Part shown: piece by piece, positions 31,999-41,021 of the stretch
Layout of the letters: each line of letters opens with the position of its first letter
Numbering within the stretch: position 1 is the first letter of the stretch
From: CATQHL01 sp965204655
GTDB lineage: Bacteria; Actinomycetota; Acidimicrobiia; Acidimicrobiales; CATQHL01
Direction of reading: 5' to 3'
Length of the DNA stretch: 64,000 nucleotides
Assembly: GCA_965204655.1 (NCBI GenBank)
Contig: OZ241998.1
Coordinates: 1,178,001 to 1,242,000 of the forward strand
Program-made: the position numbers and the translations under genes
Notes under the pieces: model-generated
Told to the model about the DNA's origin: nothing
What the model saw: the letters and a program-made list of their open reading frames with translations, nothing else
Database searches by the model: none

Positions 31999-34761
31999 TC
32001 AGCCAGGTCTGCGCTGATTCGTGACGGAAGGTTCGCGGGACAACTCCCAGCGCACTTTATCGACAGTTTCATCCTCGCAACCCAATTCCTTGCTGAGAAC
32101 GGAATCAAGCCTTTTCCTCGTCTCGTCCGCCGGGGCGTCCGCCCAGCGCTTGAGCGGTCTATCGGCAACCTCCTCGAAGAGTTGAGACAGCCGGAGAACC
32201 ATGCGCCGGTTGAACACGGGGGTCGGTAAAGCCCTCTGAGACTCCAGGGCGATTTGTGGATAGACCAACTTTTTAGTGCTGCAACATCCAAGCCATCCCA
32301 GGATGCCAAAAGTGGAATTCAGCCAAACGCACATGGCTTTCTCCCACTTGTCTGATCCTCCCAGATCGTTGGCAAGGGGGTCATGGACATTTGCTGGAAC
32401 CCAAGCAGAACCCAGTGCCTTGTCCCCAAGCCGTACTGACACCACCCTGCTCGTTGGCGTGCTAATCCTATTTGAAATCAACAGGTTAGAGCGCTGTTTC
32501 CAGTACTTATAAGCAAGCTTCTCTTCCCGTTCACCGGATTTCGGAGTCACATAACAATCCGTCTCAGCGCGCAGTGACTGAGTGGTATCCGCATCGTGAT
32601 TCCACAGCGCGCGCCATCCCTTCTCAGTAGGAACTTCACTCCGAGCAAGAACATCGCGAACCCGTTGGCCCGCAGGACCTACTTCGCCAAACTCCCCTAG
32701 TTCTCTGATTGGAGTGGAAAACAAAGCCCCACTCTTAAGAGCCTCAAACGTCGCTACCAAGTAAGGCGAATAGAAGCGTACTGGGCCCCAGTCACCCTCG
32801 GCCATCCGCTCGGCTGGCCAACTGAACTTCACCACTCCGCTTCCGTCCAGATCATCCTTGCAAATTCTCTCAGCCAGGGAGATTGCGTCGGTCGGACGGT
32901 CAGAATTAACTGCCAAGTTAAAGAACTCCGTAGGAGGCTTAGTCGCGAAGCCAGAGCCAGAATCCCAGCGACGGCACACGACCATCATCTCGCTGATGTT
33001 TGTATTTTCCGAAAAGGCGATCCTCAGAGGATCATGCGATGTAACAACCTTTTCGATCCAGAACTTCTCCGCCAACGCCATCCTTATCTTCAAACCAGAC
33101 GGGGCAGTGGCTGCCGACAGCGGAAGTATGGCCGCCAGCGTTCCTGCCTGTGGATCGGCCAAGCGCTCGCCAAGGACAATAAACGGCCCGCTGTTACCCG
33201 AAAGGTGCGCCGCTGTCTCACCCATGAGGAGTTTCTCTCGGTTTTTGATCAGTTTCTCCTCAGCTCTGCTGAACTGATCGTGACGCAGACTGTCTCTCGT
33301 GAACGGAGGATTCATTATCACAAGATTCGCTGATCCCACCCTCGGCGTTTCCTCATTCACGTCCGCTTCCGCACCGGTATCTATTTGCGACACTCTCACT
33401 TGCGGCCACCCCAGCAACCGCATCTGACCGACCCCTGTATTACCCCGTGCAAGCAGTTCTAAAGAACCTAGATGAGCAACGTCATCCTCCACACCAAGCC
33501 TCACGCGATGGATGCCCATCTTGTCAAAAGTGACTGTCGGCGATAGTAAACCAAGGGTGGTCGCTGCTAAGTGACAGGCAGTCAAATTGACATCAAGGCC
33601 AGTCAGCACGCTTTCGATCAGAGTCCGGCCATCCTCTTCGGCGGTCTCGGGTGTCCTCAGATCCCGGACACGCTCTGCGACCGCCATAAGCAGTGTTCCA
33701 GTTCCGCAGGCAGGATCTATGACCTTAAATTCAGACAATTCTTCAGGCACACATTCCGAACTCAAGGAAATTCCCGCCAGCAGAGCCGCCGCGGAACTGG
33801 AGGTGTAATACGAACCGTCGTTGCGCGCCGTGCCAAGAACACGGTGAAAAATCCGCCCCAACAGGTCGTGCCGTGCTCCTCCGGCGCTCCGAACAACGCG
33901 GGCGCCAGCAGAGGCTGCAGAACGGACGGCAGCACTGAACCTATAGGACTGCGCCGCTGCCGCCAGCGCCGCTCGGGCTGTTTCAAAAACGGGTTTGTAG
34001 TCGAGAGCCAGAATGAGATTCCAAGCCTCGTCCAAAGACGCTATAAGATCGTTCCCGGTCAGAGCGTCCTGCAGCTTGACAGGCGGCCAAGTTCCCGTAA
34101 ATTGCGTAGGTCCGCCGGGGTCTCGTGCGGTTCGGGCATCCCAAATCGGACGTAAACCTTCAAGATGGTCATCGAGTCGCGCATGAAACATCGCAGCTGA
34201 AGCAATGACGAGCATTGCCCTCTTGGCTCCTTCTTTTTCGGGGTAATCAAGGGCGGTCGCCAATTCTCTACTTTGATTCTCAGTCAGCCGTTCAACGGCC
34301 AGATCCAAGCTGTCGGAAAGCGAGCGGGCCATACGATCAGGGTCACCGAGTTCGTGAGGCAGCCGTCTTATTAATTGCGCTAAGCCTGACGGTGTGCTTT
34401 TAACCCAATTCTTGGTGGCATGCATCGACACCAGCAAGCGTGTATCAGAGTTCAGAGTCTTCCTCGTGGAATTTTCGGGATAACAAACCGCTATTACTGC
34501 GTCCGCATGTTCCTGTTCTAACCGCGCTAAGGCGTCTTTTCTAGCACTCTGCTTTTTGCTTGCAGAGAACCCCGTTTTAGCTTCTAGAACAATGGCAAAT
34601 TCGCCAAGAAACACCTTGACGTCGAGGCGATGGCGTGCTGAAGCAACCTCGGCTTCAGCCGGTATTCCTTCAACGGAAAGGAGTTCTTGAAGCCTCCCGT
34701 TAAGCAAATCTTCTCTCTCAGCGGAGAGGCTCACGCACACCACCTCATCATGGACACACAT
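31999..34761 (-). CDS. Fused nuclease / N6-adenine DNA methyltransferase (type IIG-like restriction-modification enzyme)
   Basis: 920 residues. Near the N-terminus D47, E60 and K62 fit a PD-(D/E)xK nuclease pattern (RLDVKV...IVLEAKTG). The central methyltransferase domain has the Y-Y-T-S approach, AdoMet motif DPACGTGT at 349-356 and catalytic NPPF at 484-487, marking an adenine-N6 enzyme. The C-terminal roughly 300 residues (with repeated I-S-N-R-I-S-T-P-T-S type segments) probably recognise DNA. Nuclease, methylase and specificity in one chain is the type IIG (or BREX PglX-like) arrangement. No separate hsdR/hsdS or pgl genes flank it, which favours type IIG. GC content is intermediate. Target sequence unknown. 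Confidence 0.8.
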   Translation of the reverse strand: MCVHDEVVCVSLSAEREDLLNGRLQELLSVEGIPAEAEVASARHRLDVKVFLGEFAIVLEAKTGFSASKKQSARKDALARLEQEHADAVIAVCYPENSTRKTLNSDTRLLVSMHATKNWVKSTPSGLAQLIRRLPHELGDPDRMARSLSDSLDLAVERLTENQSRELATALDYPEKEGAKRAMLVIASAAMFHARLDDHLEGLRPIWDARTARDPGGPTQFTGTWPPVKLQDALTGNDLIASLDEAWNLILALDYKPVFETARAALAAAAQSYRFSAAVRSAASAGARVVRSAGGARHDLLGRIFHRVLGTARNDGSYYTSSSAAALLAGISLSSECVPEELSEFKVIDPACGTGTLLMAVAERVRDLRTPETAEEDGRTLIESVLTGLDVNLTACHLAATTLGLLSPTVTFDKMGIHRVRLGVEDDVAHLGSLELLARGNTGVGQMRLLGWPQVRVSQIDTGAEADVNEETPRVGSANLVIMNPPFTRDSLRHDQFSRAEEKLIKNREKLLMGETAAHLSGNSGPFIVLGERLADPQAGTLAAILPLSAATAPSGLKIRMALAEKFWIEKVVTSHDPLRIAFSENTNISEMMVVCRRWDSGSGFATKPPTEFFNLAVNSDRPTDAISLAERICKDDLDGSGVVKFSWPAERMAEGDWGPVRFYSPYLVATFEALKSGALFSTPIRELGEFGEVGPAGQRVRDVLARSEVPTEKGWRALWNHDADTTQSLRAETDCYVTPKSGEREEKLAYKYWKQRSNLLISNRISTPTSRVVSVRLGDKALGSAWVPANVHDPLANDLGGSDKWEKAMCVWLNSTFGILGWLGCCSTKKLVYPQIALESQRALPTPVFNRRMVLRLSQLFEEVADRPLKRWADAPADETRKRLDSVLSKELGCEDETVDKVRWELSREPSVTNQRRPG

Positions 34762-34768
34762 TCTAAAC

Positions 34769-34830
34769 TATGAAGCAAAAGGCTCTGAACAGATACCCAC
34801 GCCTCGCGCTCTGAAGCAAAACGCTCTGAA
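34769..34830. repeat. 18-base direct repeat upstream of the type IIG-like gene
   Basis: TGAAGCAAAAGGCTCTGAA and TGAAGCAAAACGCTCTGAA occur about 42 bases apart in the short region upstream of the start at 34761. They could be operator-like repeats or remnants of insertion; the role is not known. Confidence 0.4.
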
Positions 34831-34881
34831 GTACGAATATCCAAGCTGCACCCCACTACTAACACCCCACTTCAATTTATT

Positions 34882-36312
34882 TCACGCATGCGGAGCAGCC
34901 GCTCCTCCGGCACCAGAGGAGCGGCACCGCTGAGGACGGCAGGGCTGAGCAGGGCTGCCTCCTTCCCGGTGATCGGCGGCGGGGGCGCCTCGGAGGGCGG
35001 CGGCTAGGTGCTCTAGGCCTGCTGCTCGGCTGCCTTTGACCAGCACGGCGTCGCCCTCTCCCAGAGCGCCCAACTCGCTCAGCGCTCCGTCGATCCCTCT
35101 TGTTGTCTCTACTCCGTAGGCGGGCTCGTCCACGGCTAACACCTCTATCCCCAACTCTTCCGCCAGAGCGGCGACCGCTTCGTGTTCGGCGTCGTGGCGC
35201 TCCCCTAGTTCGGCCATTACCCCCAGCACGGCTACGCGCCGGAGCGCCGGCAGGTCGGCCAGGGAGCGCAGGGCGGCCGCCATTGAAACGGGGTTGGCGT
35301 TGTAGGAATCGTCCAGCACCAGAGCGCCGGACGGCGTCCGTGCCAACGACATTCTCCAAGCAGACAACTCGGCTCTTTGCAGTCCGTCCACGACGTCGGA
35401 GAGGTCTACTCCCAGGCTCAAAGCCGCAGCCGCGGCGCCCAGGGCGTTAGAGACGTTGTGACGTCCCGCAACCGAGAGCCTCACCGAGGCGGAACCCCAG
35501 GGGGAGCGCAGGCGGAACTCCGCCCTCAGGTCGTCGCCCAGCACGACGTCCTCGGCTCGGACATCCCCCCCATTGACCCCATAGGTCAGAACCTCCGCCT
35601 CGGTCAACTCGCTGAAGGAAGCCACCACTAGGTCGTCAGCGTTCAAAACGGCCGTCCCTTCCGGTGGCAGCGCCCTCACCAGTTCGCTCTTAGCCCGGGC
35701 TACGCCCTCCAGGCTTCCGAAGGATTCCGTGTGAGCCACCCCAACCGCCGTGACCACGCCCACCACAGGGCGAGCAAGGCCGGCCAGGCGAGCGATCTCT
35801 CCGAAATCGTTCGCCCCCATCTCCACCACGACTGCCCACTCTCCCTCCTCAGCCCGCAGCAGCGTGAGCGGCACACCGATGTGGTTGTTAAAAGATCGAC
35901 GGCTGTATGCCACGGAGTGTCCAGCGCCGATCGCCGAAGCCAGCATGTCCTTGGTGGAGGTCTTGCCCACCGAACCCGTAATGCCCACCACTCGGTCGCT
36001 CATCCGCCGCCGAGCGGCGGCGGCCAGCCTCCAGAGAGCCTCCAGGGGGTCGTCCACGACCACTTCCGCCAAACCCGCTGCAGCACCCAGCCCCCGCCTG
36101 TCGCTCCCGACCAGAGAGGCCGCCGCTCCTGCCGCGGCAGCGTCGGCGATGAAGTCGTGGCCGTCTCGACTGGCCGTCAACGGAACGAACAACTGCCCTG
36201 CCACCAGGGTGCGAGAATCGGTGGACGCCCCTACGACTTCCACGACAGCGGGCTCTCCGTGAGTGACCTCGCCGCCAGCTAAGGCCGCTATTTCCCTGAG
36301 GGTGAACTTCAC
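34882..36312 (-). CDS. murF: UDP-N-acetylmuramoyl-tripeptide--D-alanyl-D-alanine ligase
   Basis: This 476-residue enzyme adds D-Ala-D-Ala to the UDP-MurNAc tripeptide in cytoplasmic peptidoglycan synthesis. It has the Mur ligase P-loop GITGSVGKTST at 110-120. Other conserved elements are SFNNHIGVPLTLL, EMGANDFGEI, a histidine in VAHTESFG, and A-G-R-H-N-V-S-N-A-L-G-A-A-A-A-A. LVLDDSYNANPVSM is diagnostic for MurF. The GTG start at 36312 has no clear ribosome site. The D-Ala-D-Ala ligase gene that makes its substrate lies immediately divergent, sharing the 36313-36444 promoter region. Confidence 0.93.
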   Translation of the reverse strand: MKFTLREIAALAGGEVTHGEPAVVEVVGASTDSRTLVAGQLFVPLTASRDGHDFIADAAAAGAAASLVGSDRRGLGAAAGLAEVVVDDPLEALWRLAAAARRRMSDRVVGITGSVGKTSTKDMLASAIGAGHSVAYSRRSFNNHIGVPLTLLRAEEGEWAVVVEMGANDFGEIARLAGLARPVVGVVTAVGVAHTESFGSLEGVARAKSELVRALPPEGTAVLNADDLVVASFSELTEAEVLTYGVNGGDVRAEDVVLGDDLRAEFRLRSPWGSASVRLSVAGRHNVSNALGAAAAALSLGVDLSDVVDGLQRAELSAWRMSLARTPSGALVLDDSYNANPVSMAAALRSLADLPALRRVAVLGVMAELGERHDAEHEAVAALAEELGIEVLAVDEPAYGVETTRGIDGALSELGALGEGDAVLVKGSRAAGLEHLAAALRGAPAADHREGGSPAQPCRPQRCRSSGAGGAAAPHA

Positions 36313-36444
36313 GAAAACATATTTTCACAAAACGGCGCGTGACTGCGTTGTTTGCCCCGCCGACCTCCACCTGCTGGGTCAAACTGGCTAGTCATCCTCA
36401 CAAGATCGACAACCGGGTTCTGCTCTATAACTAGCGTGCAGGAC

Positions 36445-37596
36445 ATGACGGGAAACGTCCAACTGGTTCTGCTCTACGGGGGGCGGTCTGCCGAACACGA
36501 CGTGTCTTGCGTATCAGCCGGATACGTGGCCGACTGCGCCCGGGCCGCGGGGATGGAGGTGCTGCCGGTGGGAATATGCCGCAGCGGCGCCTGGGTGTTG
36601 CCGAGCGCACCGGAGGCCGGCGAGGACGGGCCTCTGCCCGCTCCGACTGAGGACGACCCCCCCGTCAGCATCATCGACGTTCTGCGCGGCGTCGCAGCAG
36701 GCAGCGCAGACAGAACAGGTGGCTGCGGCAGCACCGAGGGCGGCAGCGCCGACGCCCACGCCGACGCCGAGACACTCAGAGTGGTCTTCCCCGTGCTGCA
36801 CGGACCCTTCGGCGAGGACGGGACGATCCAAGGGCTCTGCGAATCGCTGGACGTGCCGTACGTAGGGGCGGGCGTTCTCTCTTCAGCGATGTGCATGGAC
36901 AAACCCACCGTCAAGCAACTTCTCAGCGCCCGCGGCCTGCCCGTGACCCGCTGGAAGGTGGTGTCGTCCGACGGCGTCTCCGCATCCACCGCTTCGGAAC
37001 TCCTCGACGAACTCGGCAGTCCGATCTTCGTCAAACCTGCGAACATGGGCTCTTCCATCGGGATATCCAAAGTCCAGAACCCCGACGACCTGCTGAAGAG
37101 CCTCTCGCTAGCAGCGGCATACGACGAGTTGGTGCTGATCGAAGAAGCGGTAGCGGACGCTAGGGAAATTGAGGTGTCAATCCTCGGCAACCTCGGCGCA
37201 CTGCGCTCCTCCCTGCCCGGCGAAATAGTGCCCTCAAGGGACTTCTACGACTATGAAGACAAGTACCTCTGCGACGCAGCCAAGTTGCTGTCGCCTGCGG
37301 AGTTGCCTCAGCAGATGACCGAGGAAGTCAGGTCGCTGGCGGTCGGTGTGGCAGACGCGTTGCGGGTAGAAGGACTGGCGAGGGTGGACTTCCTCTACGG
37401 AGAGACCGCATCGGCAGCCGAGCCCAGGATCTTCGTGAACGAGGTCAACACCATGCCCGGCTTCACCCCCATTTCAATGTTCCCCCGCCTCTGGACGGCG
37501 ACAGGAATCGCAGGGAAGGAACTAGTGGAGGAACTAGTGAGACTGGCCATAGAGCGCCACCGCCGGCGGGCGTCTCACCGCAGATTCCACCTCTGA
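36445..37596 (+). CDS. ddl: D-alanine--D-alanine ligase
   Basis: About 383 residues, an ATP-grasp enzyme joining two D-alanines. Visible signatures are GGRSAEHDVSC at the N-terminus, LHGPFGEDGTIQGL, VKPANMGSSIGISK, EVSILGN and the C-terminal E-V-N-T-M-P-G-F-T. I take ATG 36445; an in-frame GTG at 36436, five bases after a TATAAC box, could be a leaderless start. A 40-residue insertion rich in Gly/Ala/Asp (around residues 65-105, G-S-T-E-G-G-S-A-D-A-H-A-D-A) is longer than usual. It is functionally paired with the divergent murF gene. Confidence 0.92.
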   Translation: MTGNVQLVLLYGGRSAEHDVSCVSAGYVADCARAAGMEVLPVGICRSGAWVLPSAPEAGEDGPLPAPTEDDPPVSIIDVLRGVAAGSADRTGGCGSTEGGSADAHADAETLRVVFPVLHGPFGEDGTIQGLCESLDVPYVGAGVLSSAMCMDKPTVKQLLSARGLPVTRWKVVSSDGVSASTASELLDELGSPIFVKPANMGSSIGISKVQNPDDLLKSLSLAAAYDELVLIEEAVADAREIEVSILGNLGALRSSLPGEIVPSRDFYDYEDKYLCDAAKLLSPAELPQQMTEEVRSLAVGVADALRVEGLARVDFLYGETASAAEPRIFVNEVNTMPGFTPISMFPRLWTATGIAGKELVEELVRLAIERHRRRASHRRFHL

Positions 37597-37711
37597 GGAA
37601 AGCAGCGAGGAAAACGGCGGTAGCACTCTACGAATGCGCACGCTAGGGTAAGGGATTAACTACTGAACTACCTGTAAGAAACATCGGCCGCTGAATGCTT
37701 CTGGAGAGACG

Positions 37712-39943
37712 ATGAACGGCAGCTTAGAAATGGCTGCGACTAGGTTGATGCGTTGCTTGTTTGGGGTGCTGTTAGTACTCGGGGTCGCTTCCGCCTGCGC
37801 ATCGAGCGCTCCTGCCTCCGGCGGGGAGGGAGGGGCAGCGCCTCCGCTGGGGGTTTCGGGGCTCAACGGTTCAACAGCCCCAGAGCCCCCGTTAACGTCA
37901 ACGACGGCGGCGTCTACTACTTTGCCTTCTCTTCCGAAGGAGGCGGCGTCTGGGGAGTTTGTTGCGGTGAGTGCTGGGTGGGGTTACACGTGCGGGCTGC
38001 GCAGCGACGGCGCAGTGGAGTGCTGGCGGTGGGGGGAAAACGGCTCTGAACCAGGGGAAGGCTTCCCCTGGAGCACAGCCGTATACCACAGGCTTAGTTC
38101 CCCTTGGACTTTTGAAGAGGAGAAAACGGCGCTGGGGCTCCGCTGGGATGCTTCCCCCCAAGCCGCTGAACCGCCCGCTGGAGCGTTCGCGGCTGTTTCA
38201 GTTGGACGCGACGCCGCTTGCGGGCTGCGCCCTAGCGGGTCAGTGGAATGCTGGGGCCACAACCAAGCTTTTGCCGAGCCTCCTGAGGGGGTCTTCGAGG
38301 CAGTCAGCGTGGGCATTGAACACGCCTGCGCTCTGCGGCGCAGCGGGCTCACGGAATGCTGGGGCACTTCCAGTGTCCGCGGTAATGTCGCCACCCCACC
38401 GGAGGGGAAGTACAGCGACATCGCCACCGGCAACTACTTCGCATGCGGCCTCAAGACAGAAAACGGAACCGCCGAATGCTGGGGAGACGGCTTCACCATA
38501 GAACACGACTTAATCGAATATGGGCAAGGCGTCGTGCCCCCCGGGAGGTTCACCACCATCAACGCCGGAGGAAGCAGCCACGTTTGCGGTCTCAGAGAAA
38601 ACGGAACCGCCGAATGCTGGGCCAATCACTCACCCGAATACGGGAAGCGCTCTTTCGTGCAGCGCTTCCCCGAATACAGCGCTTACCTCACCCCTCCCGG
38701 GGGAGAGTTCACCACCATCAACGTGAGCGGATCAGTAGCCTGCGGGATGCGCCCAGGAGGAAAACACGAATGCTGGGGTATAAACGGGTGGGGCTTCCCT
38801 GTACCACCCGGTGATTTCCTCACAGTCGGGAGAGGAGGGGGTGGTTACTGGAGCGAAGATTGCGGCGCTTTACGCAGCGGGGGTGTGGAATGCTGGGACT
38901 CGTCCAACGAGACGGTGGGTGAGGGACCGCCTGAGACGCGCCGAGATGCCGAAGGTGTATTCACCAAACTCTCCACGAGCGACTCCCACAAATGCGGGTT
39001 GCGCTCTGATGGGTCAGTGGAATGCTGGACGGGCGTAGAAGAATGGAAAGACTACCCCGTGATGAACCCTCCTGAGGGTGTTTTCGTGGACATCTCTCTA
39101 GGAGAGGATCACGCCTGCGGGCTGCGGGGCAGCGGGGCAGTGGAATGCTGGGGCAGCGAAGCCTGGGGGAAAGCCAGCGCGCCGCCGGGAGAGTTCGCTA
39201 AAGTCAGCGCCTCCATCGATTTCACTTGCGGGCTGCGGCGCAGCGGGGAAATCCAATGCTGGGGCAGCGAAGCTTTCCCTCAAAGCAAAATCCTGCCCCC
39301 GCCCGAACCCCTCACCAGCATAAGCGCAGGCTGGGGCGGATACAGCTTCCGCGAAAACCCAGGCTCCACCGGCGGCCCCGGCACAATCTACCACTTCGGG
39401 GGCATTGAGAACGACTGGGGCTACACATGCGGACTGCGCCCCGATCACACCCCTAGATGCTGGGGCGACCCCGCATCAAGATGGTACAAAGACCACTGGC
39501 CGCAAGTACTCGACCCACCAAGAGGGGAATTCCTTAAAGTACAAACAGGCCGCTGGCACGCCTGCGGGCTGCGCAGCGACGGGAAAATAGAATGCTGGGG
39601 CAACAGCAACGTCAGCGGCCAAGAATGGGTAATCGAACTCACCCACACCTACAACAAAGCCGGCATCTACCCCGAAAAACTGAGAACAAACGGCCCCCAA
39701 CACTACATAGACCTCAGCGTAGGAGGCACCCACACCTGCGGACTGCGCAGCGACAGAGACATAGAATGCTGGGGCGACACCGGAACAAACACCCTCCAAC
39801 AACAAGGCCCCTACACCGCCTTAAGCGCAGGATACACCCACCAATGCGGCCTACACGCCACAGGCCACATCCACTGCTGGGAAACAAACGACCCCAACAA
39901 CATCTGGCGAGCCCAAACCTACAAACCCACAACCACGCGGTGA
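37712..39943 (+). CDS. RCC1-repeat lipoprotein, solitary copy (14 repeats)
   Basis: This 743-residue lipoprotein has a GGAGAG ribosome site before ATG 37712 and lipobox VASAC near residue 30. After a Ser/Thr/Pro linker come 14 repeats with the C-G-L-R...C-W-G core. The register matches the minus-strand array: the tryptophan-rich loop after repeat 1, the long insertion before the cysteine of repeat 11, and HQCGL in repeat 14. The family thus has a fixed 14-unit plan despite considerable divergence. It lies alone between ddl and a TetR gene, with no metallopeptidase beside it. The convergent TetR gene ends only eight bases downstream. Confidence 0.85.
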   Translation: MNGSLEMAATRLMRCLFGVLLVLGVASACASSAPASGGEGGAAPPLGVSGLNGSTAPEPPLTSTTAASTTLPSLPKEAASGEFVAVSAGWGYTCGLRSDGAVECWRWGENGSEPGEGFPWSTAVYHRLSSPWTFEEEKTALGLRWDASPQAAEPPAGAFAAVSVGRDAACGLRPSGSVECWGHNQAFAEPPEGVFEAVSVGIEHACALRRSGLTECWGTSSVRGNVATPPEGKYSDIATGNYFACGLKTENGTAECWGDGFTIEHDLIEYGQGVVPPGRFTTINAGGSSHVCGLRENGTAECWANHSPEYGKRSFVQRFPEYSAYLTPPGGEFTTINVSGSVACGMRPGGKHECWGINGWGFPVPPGDFLTVGRGGGGYWSEDCGALRSGGVECWDSSNETVGEGPPETRRDAEGVFTKLSTSDSHKCGLRSDGSVECWTGVEEWKDYPVMNPPEGVFVDISLGEDHACGLRGSGAVECWGSEAWGKASAPPGEFAKVSASIDFTCGLRRSGEIQCWGSEAFPQSKILPPPEPLTSISAGWGGYSFRENPGSTGGPGTIYHFGGIENDWGYTCGLRPDHTPRCWGDPASRWYKDHWPQVLDPPRGEFLKVQTGRWHACGLRSDGKIECWGNSNVSGQEWVIELTHTYNKAGIYPEKLRTNGPQHYIDLSVGGTHTCGLRSDRDIECWGDTGTNTLQQQGPYTALSAGYTHQCGLHATGHIHCWETNDPNNIWRAQTYKPTTTR

Positions 39944-39951
39944 AAGCTTAC

Positions 39952-40935
39952 TTAACCCACCAAGGAAAAGCGAAGGAAGTCCAGGAGTTCGCGGCGGCGG
40001 CGGGCGGTTTCCCTGAGCGTGGGCTCCACTCCGAGCGCCCGCTGAACCTCCACTTCTGTGGCCGTCCCCATGATCTTGGAGTAGGCGGACACCAAGATCA
40101 GCCTGGGATCGCCACATCGGATGCGCCCGGCCTCCGCCTCTGCCTCTAGAAAGCCCACTGCTCTGGCCTCCAGCGGTTCGAAACTGAGCCGCACTCGCGC
40201 TGTCCAAGGGTTGCCGAGACGCGTCACCTCCCTCAACAGCCCGAGCAATTCCGGCCTTCGGACGGCGATCCGGAACACCTCCTTGACGACTGAGCGAATC
40301 ACGTCCCAGCCCTCCGATCTCTCCACTGGGGGCCTAGTCGTGACCTCCGACCCCTCCACACCAGACCCTTTCCCCCGAGTCCCCGTCTCCCCCGCCCCCG
40401 TGCCGTCCACCACTGCTAGGAGCGCCGTGGAAACCTCCTCTAGCGTCCTGTCTATGACCGCCTCTAGGAGAGATTCCTTTGAACCGAAGTGGTAGAGAAC
40501 CGTCTGCTTGCGAACGCCGCAGTCGGCTGCGATGGAATCAAGCGAACTGGCTTCATAGCCGCGCTTCGCAAAGGAGTTTCGGGCTGCGTCGAGTATGTCA
40601 TCACGCCTGGAAACTCCCCGCCGTGATCTGACCTCGCCTTCACCTCCGGAGTCTTGAACCTCGGCATCCACTCCAACCGCCCGTACCGACGCGGCGGCGG
40701 TCAGGGGGGCGGCGGGCAGGGCGTCCGCGGCATCGCCCGTTGCGGCCCCTGTGGTCGCGGCATCGTCCACCGCTACGCTCATTGCCCCGCCCGGCGCGGC
40801 TCCGCTCGGCGCGGCCCCTGTGGTCGCGGCATCGTCCACCGCTACGCTCATTGCCCCGCCCGGCGCGGCTTCGCTCGGCGCGGCCCCTGTCGTCGCGGCA
40901 TCGCTCGTCGCCTCGCCCGTTGCGGCCTCTGTCAT
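39952..40935 (-). CDS. TetR-family regulator with repetitive N-terminal extension
   Basis: 327 residues. The DNA-binding domain lies at about residues 105-160 (R-R-D-D-I-L-D-A-A-R-N-S-F-A-K-R-G-Y, then HTH V-R-K-Q-T-V-L-Y-H-F-G-S-K-E). A TetR_C-type ligand domain follows. The first roughly 70 residues are Ala/Gly/Thr-rich with a 23-residue unit (A-A-T-T-G-A-A-P-S) repeated twice plus a partial copy, encoded by 69-bp DNA repeats. This extension is unusual for TetR proteins. The gene is divergent from the acyl reductase-HAD operon and probably represses it through the palindrome at 40964-40981. Confidence 0.85.
   Translation of the reverse strand: MTEAATGEATSDAATTGAAPSEAAPGGAMSVAVDDAATTGAAPSGAAPGGAMSVAVDDAATTGAATGDAADALPAAPLTAAASVRAVGVDAEVQDSGGEGEVRSRRGVSRRDDILDAARNSFAKRGYEASSLDSIAADCGVRKQTVLYHFGSKESLLEAVIDRTLEEVSTALLAVVDGTGAGETGTRGKGSGVEGSEVTTRPPVERSEGWDVIRSVVKEVFRIAVRRPELLGLLREVTRLGNPWTARVRLSFEPLEARAVGFLEAEAEAGRIRCGDPRLILVSAYSKIMGTATEVEVQRALGVEPTLRETARRRRELLDFLRFSLVG
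40751..40905 (-). repeat. 69-bp tandem repeat inside the TetR gene
   Basis: The unit from 40751 to 40819 repeats at 40820-40888 with only one or two differences and continues partially to about 40905. The period is a multiple of three, so copy-number change would lengthen or shorten the Ala/Gly-rich N-terminus by 23 residues without breaking the frame. Confidence 0.85.
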
Positions 40936-40963
40936 ATCGTCTGTCTTTTCTAGGTGGAAATTT

Positions 40964-40981
40964 ACTTACCAAATGGTAGAC
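40964..40981. promoter_or_regulatory. Candidate TetR operator between the divergent genes
   Basis: ACTTACCAAATGGTAGAC contains the inverted repeat TACC-AAAT-GGTA in an AT-rich stretch, 29 bases upstream of the TetR ATG and 41 bases before the acyl reductase ATG. It overlaps the ACAATATATG region that probably holds the -10 elements. Autoregulation plus control of the operon is inferred. Confidence 0.45.
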
Positions 40982-41021
40982 AATATATGATGAACTTCAA
41001 CACCCGTCGGACGGCAGGTCG

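Noticed and set aside
31760..34761. Prophage or integrative element inserted at the tRNA-Val
   Set aside because: No integrase, structural phage genes or duplicated tRNA end could be found; only defence-type genes flank it.
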